Source: CAVUCH01 sp963763095
GTDB lineage: Bacteria; Acidobacteriota; Vicinamibacteria; Vicinamibacterales; JAENWD01
Direction of reading: 5' to 3'
Assembly: GCA_963763095.1 (NCBI GenBank)
Contig: CAVXNR010000006.1
Location: 124,001 to 188,000, forward strand
Length of the DNA: 64,000 nt
Made by a program: the position numbers and the translations under genes. The notes under the pieces were generated by a model. It was not told the origin of the DNA, searched no databases, and was given only the letters and a program-made list of their open reading frames with translations. Positions within the stretch are counted from its first letter, which is position 1. Each line of letters starts with the position of its first letter. This document shows positions 48,601 through 56,517 of this stretch, piece by piece.

Positions 48601-49294
48601 CCGCGTGCTCGACGAGTCCCGCGAGCGAAACGACCTCTACACGCCGGCGACGATTGGCATGTTCGTCGAGCCGATCGGGCGGCTGCTCGCCGACGATCCG
48701 GACGGCTCACGGCACGCCCTCGAGGAAGTGGCTCGGCGCTGGACGCATCGCGGCCTCAGCCTGCAGCGGGTGATGGAGCACATGCAGAGCACCTTCATCG
48801 ATCTCTACGCCGGGGATGGGAAGCGCGCCTGGGATCGGGTGAACCAGTGGTGGCCCGAACTGCGCGCGGCGCACCTGCTGCGACTGGAGCAGATGCGCAT
48901 TCAGATGTTCCACATCCGGGCCAACTGTGCCATCCAGGCAGCGCTTGCGACCGGCTCCGATCGGCTGCTGGAGTCGGCCCGCAAGGATGCGCGCCGGATC
49001 GCCCGGGAACGCGCGCCATGGGCGGAGCCCGAGGCCAAGACGATTCTTGCGGCGCTTGCGGCGCGCCGCGGCGATCGGTCGGGCGCGGCGGTCCTGCTCG
49101 GGCAGGCAGCCGACCGCCTCGAGGCCCTCGATCGCGGCCAGTTTGCACATCCTGCACGCTGGCAGCAAGGGCGTCTGCTCGGCGGTCAAGAGGGCCGCCG
49201 CCTGACTGCGGCCGCTGAATCGAAGATGGTCGAACAAGGAATCTCCAATCCGGAACGCTGGGTGGACCTGCACCTCCCCGGCTGCACCGTTTAG
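45632..49294 (+). CDS. Ser/Thr kinase fused to a NACHT-like ATPase and TPR-like helices
   Basis: This 1,220-residue protein is intact. The kinase domain has IGQGGMGVVYEAH, the ATP lysine at residue 44, HRDVKPPNV (133-141, with Val in place of the common Leu) and DFG at 153-155. Next comes a STAND/AAA-16 type ATPase starting at ALIGREAHLAALEG (about 289), with P-loop GPSGSGKT (319-326) and ICIDDLQWGD as Walker B. The last 500 residues are helical repeats like TPRs. The layout matches PknK-type kinases and predicted signal-integrating ATPases. It lies 28 bases after the receptor. Confidence 0.88.
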   Translation: MTGTGADLFKGSDRFTITRRIGQGGMGVVYEAHDRLRQMPVAVKTIESGDPTALYRFKREFRSLSNITHRNLATLYELFADATPWFFTMELVTGVTFLEHVRPSGSTEYKRLSAALTELVAGLSALHSCKKLHRDVKPPNVLVEPDGRVVVLDFGLVMDLDGGSFGTFSERDWVGTLAYMAPEQATGDILTAAADWYAVGGLLFQALTGRLPFDGDAQAVLDAKLARDGPSPRDVNPDTPEALDRLCARLLRRDPDERPSGKEIVDLLESRTAVGGRIGPPAAHERPMALIGREAHLAALEGAYQSVRRDRSVVMLVHGPSGSGKTALVEDFLDRLSLYDDVLVLSGRCYERESVPYKALDSVVDFLSRYLTQLSGAQIRELLPDDASLLAELFPVLGSVMAAESAAATPILDPRERRRRAVGTFRTLLSRLTADVRVTVCIDDLQWGDLDSALLINDLLGQRSGPGLFLLATYRTEDAETSPCLRALLDGPPLPGMERRQLFLEPLSIGDAKRLASELLDDQGLGSRAQAAAIARESGGSPLFVYELVAYLQSGDGLTQLPSSADDISLDYMLRRRLSRVPAETAHFLEIMAVSGQPLLEADAFAAADLPRRDPGILAFLRSARLVRTRGSGDAIAVEIYHDRIRETLVASLDADVRRHCHQRLALTLQASGRAQPDVLAEHFFGAGDLATAGRSYLTAADAAADALAFDRAAEYYRQALNLQRPAGAESAALRAKRGRVLANAGRGWEAAEEYRAAREGADEATALELERLAGYQYCISGHVEEGRLALREALVRVGETMPATPQQAIWPLVRDRARLRLRGMIASDRDPERVSPLAMARIDAVWSVATGLSQIDLVTAAAFQARNLLLSLRAGEPYRVVRALALEAISCALEGTRRHQRVTALLTAARQIATRMQEPHALGMVALADGIAALSCGRWHEGEAALSSAETTFRTGCVGVIWELATLHHFRVWTLAFRGAYAEMMSYGHRVLDESRERNDLYTPATIGMFVEPIGRLLADDPDGSRHALEEVARRWTHRGLSLQRVMEHMQSTFIDLYAGDGKRAWDRVNQWWPELRAAHLLRLEQMRIQMFHIRANCAIQAALATGSDRLLESARKDARRIARERAPWAEPEAKTILAALAARRGDRSGAAVLLGQAADRLEALDRGQFAHPARWQQGRLLGGQEGRRLTAAAESKMVEQGISNPERWVDLHLPGCTV

Positions 49295-49313
49295 CCAGGC
49301 CTACCTCACGCTC

Positions 49314-51495
49314 ATGAGCCCATCACAACCGGTCCAGAAGATCGCCATCCTCGGCGGTGGCCTCGGCTCTCTGACAACCGCCTTTGCGCTGACCAGCCGG
49401 CGCGACTGGCGGAGTCGCTACGAGATCACGGTGTATCAGGTGGGTTGGCGTCTGGGTGGGAAGGGCGCGAGCGGTCGAAACGGGGAGCCGGGCTACGGCC
49501 ACCGGATCGAAGAGCACGGCTTCCATGTCTGGATGGGCTTCTACGACAACGCATTCAAGATGTTGAAGGACACCTATGCCGAGTTGGCCCGGACGACGGG
49601 TCCATTCCGGAAGTGGACGGACGCCTTCAAGAAACATAGTCAAGTGGTGATCGAGGAGCTGGACCAGGGCCAACGAAAGCGGTGGCAGGTTGAATTTCCC
49701 ACCGGGCTTCGCGAGCCGGGCACTCTTGTGCGGCTCGGACTCCTGGGCTATGCCGGCAGGATGTTCAAGCTGCTCTACAAACGACTACCCGATGCGCCGC
49801 CGCACCAGCAAGCCGTAGTGGCCCCGCTCGCCCGTCTGTGGCAGCGAATCTGGCGCACGACGTTCATCGCGCTCCTCCTCGCGCTGGCACTCGCGGAATA
49901 CTTCCTGCGACTCGGTGAGCACTGGGTCAAACGCCAGCTTGCGGGCTCGCGGAGTGCCGGCGCGCGGGCCGTCCTCAACCCGCTGGGCAGACTGCTCACC
50001 TGGATCGTGCGGACGGTGCGCGCCGTCGTCGAAGCCAGCTCTCAAATTGTCATCGCCTGGGCCGCCACCGCCGACGTCTCGGACCCGGACGATGCGCGGC
50101 GGCTGCGGATCTTCTTCGACCTCTCACTGGCGGTGCTTCGCGGGATCATCGTCGACGACATCATCGCCAACGGCTTCGATTCCATCGATCATCTCGAGTT
50201 CAAAGAGTGGCTCAGTCGGCACAATGCACGTCCGGAGAGTGTCGACTCCGCGATCGTCGATTCGATCTACCGCGGCAATTTCAGCTTTACCGGCGGCGAC
50301 CTGAACAGGCCGAACTTCGCCGCGGGTGTGGCGCTTCACTGTTTCCTGAGAATCTTCCTCGACTACAAGGGTGCCCTGCTCTACAAGATGCAGGCTGGCA
50401 TGGGGGACGTCGTCATCGCTCCCCTCTTTCAGGTGCTCGAGAAGCGAGGGGTGCGCTTCGAATTCTTTCACCGGGTCGACGAGCTCGTGTACGACCCTGA
50501 CACGAAGCTGATCACGGCCATCGAAATGACCGAGCAGGTGGCCGTCAAGGGTGGCGAGTATCGCCCGCTCGTCACAGATACCCGTGGACGACGGGGAAAT
50601 TGCCGGCTGGCCGAGCCAGCCGCGCTTCGAGCTCATCGAAGACGGGGACGAGCTCAGGGCGTCGGGGATCAACCTCGAGTCGCAGTGGGCCGAGCCGTGG
50701 AAGGGCAGCACGCGCAAGCGGTTGACTCAGGGGACCGACTACGACCTGGTGGTCCTCGGTATCTCGATTGCGGCGCTCGGCGGCATCTGCAGACAGCTGG
50801 TTGAGCACCTTCCCCAGTGGCGAGACATGATCGAAAGAGTGGATACCGTCGCGACGCAGGCGATGCAGCTCTGGCTGTCGCCGAACCTCGCAGGGCTGGA
50901 GTGGCCGTTGCCCTCGACGCTGGTCGTGAACTACGAGAGCCCGGGGGCGAACTGGCTGGATGCCTCGCAGGTGATTCCGTTCGAGCGGCTGCCTTCGCAG
51001 ATCGGTTCTGTGGCGTATTTCTGCTCGGTGCTGCAGGACCCGCCGACGATCCCGGCAGCCGGTCCCAGCACCTTTCCCACGGATCAGCGCCGCGGCGTCC
51101 AGCAGGCCCATCAACGCTGGATCGAGCAGCATGCCGCGCACTTATGGCCGGCGCTGACGGGCAGTGCGGGCGGGCCCGCCCCCATCCACTGGGAACTGCT
51201 CCACGATCCGGACAATCGCAACGGCGCCGCCCGGTTGGACTGGCACTATTTCCGTGCGAACGTCGAACCATCCGATCGGTTCGTGCTGTCGTCGGTGGAC
51301 GCGACCCGGTTTCGATTGCGTCCGGATCAATCGGGGGCCGGCAACCTGTATCTTGCCGGCGACTGGACGCACAACAAGTTCAATGGCGGCTGCGTCGAGG
51401 GCACGGTGATGTCCGGGCTGCTCTGTTCACGAGCGATTGCCGGATATCCCCGAAGCCTGTTTGGCGAGCGCCCGTTCGGTATCTTCGGCGTCTGA
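49314..51495 (+). CDS. FAD/NAD(P)-dependent oxidoreductase, desaturase-like, frameshifted
   Basis: About 727 residues. The N-terminus has a Rossmann motif (IAILGGGLGSLTTAFAL) and WRLGGKGASGRNG, and HGFHVWMGFYDN, a region like carotenoid and sterol desaturases and hydroxysqualene dehydroxylases. The C-terminus has GNLYLAGDWTHNKFNGGCVEG, the FAD-binding signature. A membrane helix is inserted at IALLLALALAEYFL. The frame changes near 50575. It could desaturate or oxidise an isoprenoid or lipid; the substrate is not visible. Its neighbour, convergent, is a membrane protein that resembles carotenoid cyclases. Confidence 0.75.
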
Positions 51496-52635
51496 GGCCG
51501 CCGTGGCAGGCTTGAGCTCTTCCCTCGCCCAGCTGCGGAAATCATGCCCGAACATTGCGGTACCCCAGCTGACTCCGAACACGCGTTGTATGCTGATCAA
51601 AATCTTGAACGTCTCATAGACCATGACGGTCGTGAATGTCACCGACAGCCACAGGACCACCGCTTCAACGGGCAGACCGAACCAGGCACCGACGAACAAC
51701 CCCATCATGTGCCGTTCTTTGTAGCCCCACCACAAATAAGGCGCGGCCAGCGTGGCTTCCCACAAGATGCTGGTGAGCGCCACCCAGAACACGGTGAAGC
51801 TGACGGCTTGCCAGTTGATGAACCGCTGCGTCGTCCTGAACAGCAGAATGCTGGGAAGGAGCGACGCGGCGACGAGAAACGTGAAGTAAGAGGGAAAGCC
51901 CTCGTGATGCTGATGAGGCCCGAACTTCTTGTACAGCCACGCCGCCGCAACGAGTGCGATGGCAATCAGGAGCGGCTTGAGCAGAAGCACTCGGGCTATG
52001 AAAGGTGGCAGACCACGACCATTCTGCTGCGGAGGCACCTCGTAGTCCGGCACGTTGTACAGCTTCAGCCAGTACTCGTCACACCAGACGTACACCGAGA
52101 GAATGGCGATGAAGCCAAGAGCATAGAAGACGAACTCCTCGGGGGGGATGTGTGGGCGGAAACGGCGAGTTGCGAACTCGAAGGCCGGGAAGAGGCCGTT
52201 CACCCCGAAGAACGTGGCGTTCGCATTCTCGAACTTCAAGAAGGCGTGACCGAAGATGATGTCGAGGAGAAAGCCGACGGGGATCAGCGTCACGAGCGTC
52301 CAGCGGTACGCGCTGCGCCGGTAATCGAGGGCATTCGCCCCGGACGGTGTCCCCCTGCGCAGCAGGACGCGGCCGCCGCGGCGGAGCATCCCGCCGCCTT
52401 CATCGAAGCACCGGCAGAACCATCGATGGAGGGCCAGAACGGGCAGAAGGTAAATCAGCAGGCTGACGGTATAGCCGAGCGGCGTCGGGTTCAGTTTGAC
52501 GTCGCTTGGCTTCATGGGCACCCTGACGGTGTACAGAGTGAGCACCGCCGGAAAGACCAGGACCAGGAGGATGGCACACACCACCCTGAAGTTGCGGTCG
52601 CGCAGCCACGCCGACGCTTCCTTCACAGTGTTCAT
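51427..52635 (-). CDS. Multi-pass membrane protein, faintly lycopene-cyclase-like
   Basis: This 402-residue protein has about eight hydrophobic segments. Two similar motifs stand out: IPPEEFVFYALGFIAIL and LPVEAVVLWLSVTFTTVMVYE. Both resemble the PxEE-(F/W) signature at the membrane edge of CrtYc/CrtYd and CarRA-type carotenoid cyclases, which are built from two such halves. The full fold is not shown by eye and the second copy has E-A in place of E-E. Its end overlaps the convergent FAD oxidoreductase by 69 bases. If the cyclase reading is right, the two act on the same isoprenoid. Confidence 0.5.
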   Translation of the reverse strand: MNTVKEASAWLRDRNFRVVCAILLVLVFPAVLTLYTVRVPMKPSDVKLNPTPLGYTVSLLIYLLPVLALHRWFCRCFDEGGGMLRRGGRVLLRRGTPSGANALDYRRSAYRWTLVTLIPVGFLLDIIFGHAFLKFENANATFFGVNGLFPAFEFATRRFRPHIPPEEFVFYALGFIAILSVYVWCDEYWLKLYNVPDYEVPPQQNGRGLPPFIARVLLLKPLLIAIALVAAAWLYKKFGPHQHHEGFPSYFTFLVAASLLPSILLFRTTQRFINWQAVSFTVFWVALTSILWEATLAAPYLWWGYKERHMMGLFVGAWFGLPVEAVVLWLSVTFTTVMVYETFKILISIQRVFGVSWGTAMFGHDFRSWAREELKPATAASDAEDTERALAKQASGISGNRS

Positions 52636-52790
52636 TCGGAACCTGCCTTTTGAGGATGGGGAAGAAGCATATACGAGAGTAATAACGAAGAAGCGGCCAA
52701 AGCGAACGCCGCGGACACCGGATCCTCGATTGGCTCAGCTGGCGGCTTCAACACCCAACCTGTCGCAACCGGCTTATCAACAGGTTCCAA
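52632..52790 (-). CDS. Possible small membrane peptide
   Basis: A 52-residue frame from TTG at 52790, ending in a TGA that overlaps the next ATG (ATGA), so it would be coupled to the membrane-protein gene. It contains one hydrophobic stretch (AAFALAASSLLLSYMLL). There is no ribosome binding site that I can see and no family match, so it may be chance. Confidence 0.25.
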   Translation of the reverse strand: MEPVDKPVATGWVLKPPAEPIEDPVSAAFALAASSLLLSYMLLPHPQKAGSE

Positions 52791-52799
52791 ACTGGCGCT

Positions 52800-53106
52800 G
52801 TTGCGGGGCCCAGCAGGATCGAGCAGTCACCACCGAGGACGATCGGAAACTCTTCGCGGTCGAGAACATGCCCGATCGCATCAGCGAGCTGCGGGTCCAT
52901 GCGGCTATTGCATCCGCGTTGAGAGTCCCGGTGGCCGCGTCCCGTGCCGCCGAATACGGCGGCGCTTCCACGCGTACGGCATATCGGGCTTTCAGCCGCT
53001 CGACGAGTCCGTGGGACAGCATGCTGCTGGACAGGCGGTCGACACCCGTTGGCTTGAGTCCCAGGATCGACAGGGCTTCGACGATGGCATATGGTCGCTC
53101 GCACAT
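52800..53106 (-). pseudogene. Arginase/agmatinase-family remnant
   Basis: The first 100 residues of an arginase-family enzyme survive: RPYAIVEALSILGLKPTGVDRL, VERLKARYAVRVEAPPYS, and, after a frame change near 52900, LADAIGHVLDREEFPIVLGGDCSILLGPA. GGDCSI contains the first metal-binding position of the ureohydrolase family, where His or Asp is expected after GGD. The frame then meets unrelated sequence, and the second metal site (DAHxD) is not present on either side. So this is a truncated, probably inactive copy, and not just a sequencing indel. Confidence 0.55.
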
Positions 53107-53163
53107 CAGTGCTTCCGATCCTCCGACCCGCGCCGCACGTCCTCATCGCAAGCGGTCTCTGCG

Positions 53164-53685
53164 TCAGCCCCGTTTCGCCCGGGCCTTTGCGACTCCGGCC
53201 GTCCGCTTTGCCATGGTGGTCTTCGCGGCTGGTCGTGCTCTCGGCTGTCGACCGACGGCCGCCCCCTTGACCGGCGGCGTACCAGCCAGGGCATAGGCTT
53301 CTTCAATCCAGCCGGTGATCGGCGCCTCCACTTCGTCCCTGTGCCGGATGTGGACGATGTTCGCGACCTTGAGCTTCGACGCACGGGCACTCCGGCGTAC
53401 CTGGCGACCCGTGAGCACCCGGTTCAGGAACACGCACACTTCCAGAAAGCGCTTCTTCGGACGCACGAAGAAGTAGCACGACCGGCGCGCGAACATGATC
53501 GAGTTGTGTGAGGCATAGATCCGCTGGTCGCCCAGTGATGCTCCGAACTCACGCAGCCGTTCCCACGCTTCCTGCAGATCCTCCGGCAGGTCGCCTGTGA
53601 GGGCTGCTTCGGTCGTGGTCCAGCAGTCATGCGGCTCGCCGTCGGTCACCCATTCCTTGCAGTGGTAGCATTCCCGACCCGCCAT
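53164..53685 (-). CDS. DUF5655-like protein with Cys-rich N-terminus
   Basis: From ATG 53685 a small CxxC...C region (RECYHCKEW...HDCW) precedes a domain like DUF5655 (IYASHNSIMFARRSCYFFVRP, FLEVCVFLNR, IVHIRHRDEVEAPITGWIEEAYAL). The C-terminus is a Lys/Arg/Ala-rich tail that could bind nucleic acid. The family is uncharacterised and often linked to restriction or transport neighbours. About 173 residues. Longer starts upstream would overlap a likely leader for the next gene and lack a conserved region. Confidence 0.6.
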   Translation of the reverse strand: MAGRECYHCKEWVTDGEPHDCWTTTEAALTGDLPEDLQEAWERLREFGASLGDQRIYASHNSIMFARRSCYFFVRPKKRFLEVCVFLNRVLTGRQVRRSARASKLKVANIVHIRHRDEVEAPITGWIEEAYALAGTPPVKGAAVGRQPRARPAAKTTMAKRTAGVAKARAKRG

Positions 53686-53797
53686 GCCGCAATCTTCGCG
53701 GCCGCCGCTCCCATCGTCAAGCCTCGTCGAGCGTGATACAGTTTGTCTCCATGCACCGTGGCACGCACAGCCCCACGCCGAAGAACGTGGCACACCG

Positions 53798-53824
53798 AGG
53801 CTCCGCCGATGCGGGGCCTTTTTT
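53798..53824 (+). terminator. Intrinsic terminator or leader attenuator
   Basis: AGGCTCCGC and GCGGGGCCT form a 9-bp stem (one G-U pair) with loop CGAT, directly followed by six Ts. It lies 94 bases upstream of the plus-strand Zn-ribbon gene and has no plus-strand gene before it. It may end an unannotated small RNA or act as an attenuator in the leader of the gene at 53918. Confidence 0.7.
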
Positions 53825-53917
53825 ATTGGCGCCGCTGCATCGGCGCCTGCGGCGCCGGGCTGGCAGACGCTGATGCGTGCGCCGTCCCTGGAAGACGTTC
53901 AAATCAAGCGTTCAGCA

Positions 53918-54652
53918 ATGTCCCACGACCTGGAAAATCTCATAGAACTTCAGCAGCTCGAGACCGCGGCAGACGGAGCACGGCGTCTGGTAGCGGCCAC
54001 GCCGCAGCGAATTGCCGGTCTCGACGCGCAGCTGTCGTCCGCCGAGGCTGCGCTGGCCGCCGCTCGCGAGCAGAAGGGACAGAGTGAGACGGACCGCCGA
54101 ACGCTGGAGAAGGATCTCGCCGCCATCAGGGCGCGCCGCTCCAAGTTTCTCGATCAGACCATCGAGGTGAAGACGAACCGCGAGTACCACGCGCTCCAGC
54201 ACGAGATTCAGATGGCCGAAGAGGAGATCAAGCGGCTCGAGGACCGCATCCTCGAGAACATGCTCGCCCTCGACGATACCAACACGTCCATCGCGGCGGC
54301 AGAGGCGGCCCGAACGGAAGCGGAGCACGCGGTCACCGCCCAGAAGCAGACCCTCGAGCTCGAGCGGCAGCATGCGGAAGGGTCACTTGCGGAGATTGCG
54401 CGCCAGCGCGAGGCTATCGTCGCAAAGATTTCACCCCAGGCGTACGCGATCTTCGACACCGTGTCCCGGGGAAGAAAGAGCCCGGCGGTCGCCGCGGTGG
54501 TCAACGGTCTCTGCAGCGTCTGTCACGTGCGGATACGGCCCCAGATCGATCAGGACGTCCGGCGCCGTGAGCAGATCGTGCAATGTGAGAGCTGCACGCG
54601 CATCCTCTACCACCCGGCGCTGCATCCCCCCACCGGCGCCCCGCAGGCCTGA
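53918..54652 (+). CDS. Coiled-coil C4-type zinc-ribbon protein (COG1579)
   Basis: The 244-residue product starts MSHDLENLIELQQLETAADG and forms a long coiled coil with the conserved segment TIEVKTNREYHALQHEIQMAEEEI. The C-terminal CSVCHVRIRPQ...QCESCTRILY is a four-cysteine zinc ribbon. The family is widespread, with proposed links to cell envelope or nucleic-acid binding, but no fixed role. Upstream in-frame codons run across a terminator hairpin and are rejected as start. Confidence 0.85.
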   Translation: MSHDLENLIELQQLETAADGARRLVAATPQRIAGLDAQLSSAEAALAAAREQKGQSETDRRTLEKDLAAIRARRSKFLDQTIEVKTNREYHALQHEIQMAEEEIKRLEDRILENMLALDDTNTSIAAAEAARTEAEHAVTAQKQTLELERQHAEGSLAEIARQREAIVAKISPQAYAIFDTVSRGRKSPAVAAVVNGLCSVCHVRIRPQIDQDVRRREQIVQCESCTRILYHPALHPPTGAPQA

Positions 54653-54713
54653 TCACCGGCGATCCCGGAGGCTCGCTGCACGGCGACCCCCGGCCGACCA
54701 GCCGCTCGGGAGT

Positions 54714-55505
54714 TCACGCCCTCGAAGCCCTGATGAAACCAACGAGCCGCCCGGCGGCAGTTCCCTCGCGCCGGTACGAGTAGAACCAGTCCGGGTGACA
54801 GGCCGTGCACAGGCCGCTCACGTGAATCGCCGCTGCGGGGACACCGGCCGCCTCCAGCTGATCGCGATTCGCCGTCCACAGATCCAGCTGCAGACGTTCA
54901 CCATGGCGGAACCAGCGCCCGAGATCGGCCTCGTCCTGTCCTGCCCCGCGAAAGACGTCCATCAGTTCGGCGCCCACCGTGTAGCAGCAGGGCCCGATGC
55001 TGGGACCCAGTGCCGCAATCAGGTCACGCGGATCACTGCCATGGAGCTCACGGAGGCGGGCAACAGCGGCAGCGGCGATTCCGGCTGCGGTGCCGCGCCA
55101 TCCCGCGTGCACCGCCGCAACGGCGCCGCGGCGGCTGTCGGCGATGAGCAGGGCCGCGCAGTCGGCGACACGAACCGTAAGCATCAGCGACGGATCACCG
55201 CTGACCAGGCCGTCGGCTCGAGGCCGGTGCGGGAGCTCACCAGCGGGCGCATCGATCACCGCGGCACCGTGAACCTGGTGAACGGCCGCGAGCGCGTGCC
55301 GGGAGACGCCGCCGCTGGCCGCGAGTTGCTGCCAGTGCGCCTCGCAATCGGGCCCCCCCGCGACTATAGCGAGCTCCCGGGTCGTCCACCCATGGATCGC
55401 GAGTCGAGCAAGCGGGACGCATTGCAGCAGTGCGCCCCAGGGCTGCCCGGTCCACGTGAACGCAGCAGGAAGCAACGGCGGCTTGGGACGGATCGGATCG
55501 GGCAT
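54714..55505 (-). CDS. pgeF: YfiH/PgeF-family polyphenol oxidase-like protein
   Basis: This 263-residue laccase-domain protein (DUF152) may act as purine nucleoside phosphorylase or on muramyl peptide editing, as known for other members. The family ligands are VHQVHG, VRVADCAALLIAD, AVHAGWRG and the cysteine-rich CTACHPDWFYSYRREG. The ATG at 55505 is taken because upstream codons would reach into the acpS promoter and start. The two genes are divergent with 37 bases between them. Confidence 0.85.
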   Translation of the reverse strand: MPDPIRPKPPLLPAAFTWTGQPWGALLQCVPLARLAIHGWTTRELAIVAGGPDCEAHWQQLAASGGVSRHALAAVHQVHGAAVIDAPAGELPHRPRADGLVSGDPSLMLTVRVADCAALLIADSRRGAVAAVHAGWRGTAAGIAAAAVARLRELHGSDPRDLIAALGPSIGPCCYTVGAELMDVFRGAGQDEADLGRWFRHGERLQLDLWTANRDQLEAAGVPAAAIHVSGLCTACHPDWFYSYRREGTAAGRLVGFIRASRA

Positions 55506-55542
55506 CGTTTCAGGGAGTCCAGCCGCATTGTAGAGTAGCGGC

Positions 55543-55923
55543 ATGACCATCGTGGGCATCGGCATGGACGCGACCGACCTCCCGCGCATCGCGGCTGCCA
55601 TCGAGAAATATGGGGACCGATTCCTCTCCCGGATCCTGACGGATCAGGAACTGGCCTACTGCCGGCGCCGCAAGGATCCGGTGCCGCACGTGGCAGGCCG
55701 ATTCGCGGCGAAGGAAGCGGGGATGAAGGCCATCGGCACCGGGCACTCGCAGGGTGTGCTCTGGCGCGACGTCGAGGTGTTCCGCCACGGCGGGCCGCCG
55801 CAACTCCGGTTTCACGGCGCGGCGGCGGAGCACTTCGCACGGCTCGGGGCGGAACGCGCGCTGTTGACCATCACTCACGCGCAGACCATCGCGATGGCGC
55901 ACGTGATCCTGGTCGGCCGATAG
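55543..55923 (+). CDS. acpS: Holo-[acyl-carrier-protein] synthase
   Basis: AcpS transfers phosphopantetheine from CoA to acyl carrier protein. The 126-residue product has the two metal-binding motifs GIGMDATDLPRI and FAAKEAGMKAIGTG, and the family tail LLTITHAQTIAMAHVIL. It is trimeric in known members and has the usual length. It is intact here. Divergent from pgeF. Confidence 0.93.
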   Translation: MTIVGIGMDATDLPRIAAAIEKYGDRFLSRILTDQELAYCRRRKDPVPHVAGRFAAKEAGMKAIGTGHSQGVLWRDVEVFRHGGPPQLRFHGAAAEHFARLGAERALLTITHAQTIAMAHVILVGR

Positions 55924-56121
55924 CAACCCGCGGTTGCCGCTCGCGCCTGGTTCGACCCTTGTTCACACCCTGCGCCGCTTCACGACCGTCGCAACTCCCG
56001 TCACGCCAGACACTTCTCCGTACACGTTTCAGCGGCAGCGCAACGGCAGCGTCCTTGCCCCCTGGGCGTCCGAACCGGGCGCGCCCTCTCCGGGCGTGCA
56101 TCCCGCACATCGGAGGCCGAC

Positions 56122-56424
56122 ATGGTGGTCAAGATCACGCCGAACGACAAGGGCAACCCGCCAGGCAAGCTGGCGGACGCTGAACTGCATTTCACGGACG
56201 GACCCCTCGAAGGCCTGAAGCTGATCGGCTTCGGGATCTGGGAGCGCCGCAGCGGCGGGTCGCGGAACGTGACGTTTCCGGCGCGCCAGTACAGCGTCAA
56301 CGGTGAACGACGCAGTTTCGCGCTGCTGCGGCCTGCCGTCGATTCCACGGCGCAGGATCGGGTACGCGATCTCATTCTCCAGGCCTATCAGGAGTACGAG
56401 AGCACGGCCGCGGTGGCCGGGTGA
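56122..56424 (+). CDS. Small SpoVG-like protein
   Basis: A 100-residue product with GGAGG 6 bases before the ATG at 56122. LEGLKLIGFGIWERRSG, VTFPARQY and FALLRPAVDSTAQDRVRDLILQAYQEYE follow the pattern of SpoVG-like nucleic-acid-binding proteins: a short beta sheet, a conserved FPA-like turn and a C-terminal helix. The match is by eye only and is weak at the N-terminus. It lies between acpS and the convergent ftsZ end. Confidence 0.5.
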   Translation: MVVKITPNDKGNPPGKLADAELHFTDGPLEGLKLIGFGIWERRSGGSRNVTFPARQYSVNGERRSFALLRPAVDSTAQDRVRDLILQAYQEYESTAAVAG

Positions 56425-56491
56425 GCTCTCCGCACAGCACAGGGCGGGTGCAGACGTGCGGATAGTTGATCGCGAGGCGAGTAGTGAGAAT

Positions 56492-56517
56492 CACGCCGGG
56501 ACCAGGGTCCCGGCGTG
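56492..56517. terminator. Perfect inverted repeat between convergent genes
   Basis: CACGCCGGGACC and GGTCCCGGCGTG give a perfect 12-bp stem with a 2-base loop (11 bp with a 4-base loop in practice). It lies between the SpoVG-like gene and the end of ftsZ, so it can stop transcription from both sides. The core GCCGGGAC..GTCCCGGC is shared with the palindrome at 25714-25733. Confidence 0.55.

Noticed and set aside
53735..53824. SRP RNA, 6S RNA or a c-di-GMP riboswitch upstream of the Zn-ribbon gene
   Set aside because: The SRP GGAAGGAAGCAGC-type loop is absent, and so is the conserved c-di-GMP aptamer core; only the terminator-like hairpin is clear.
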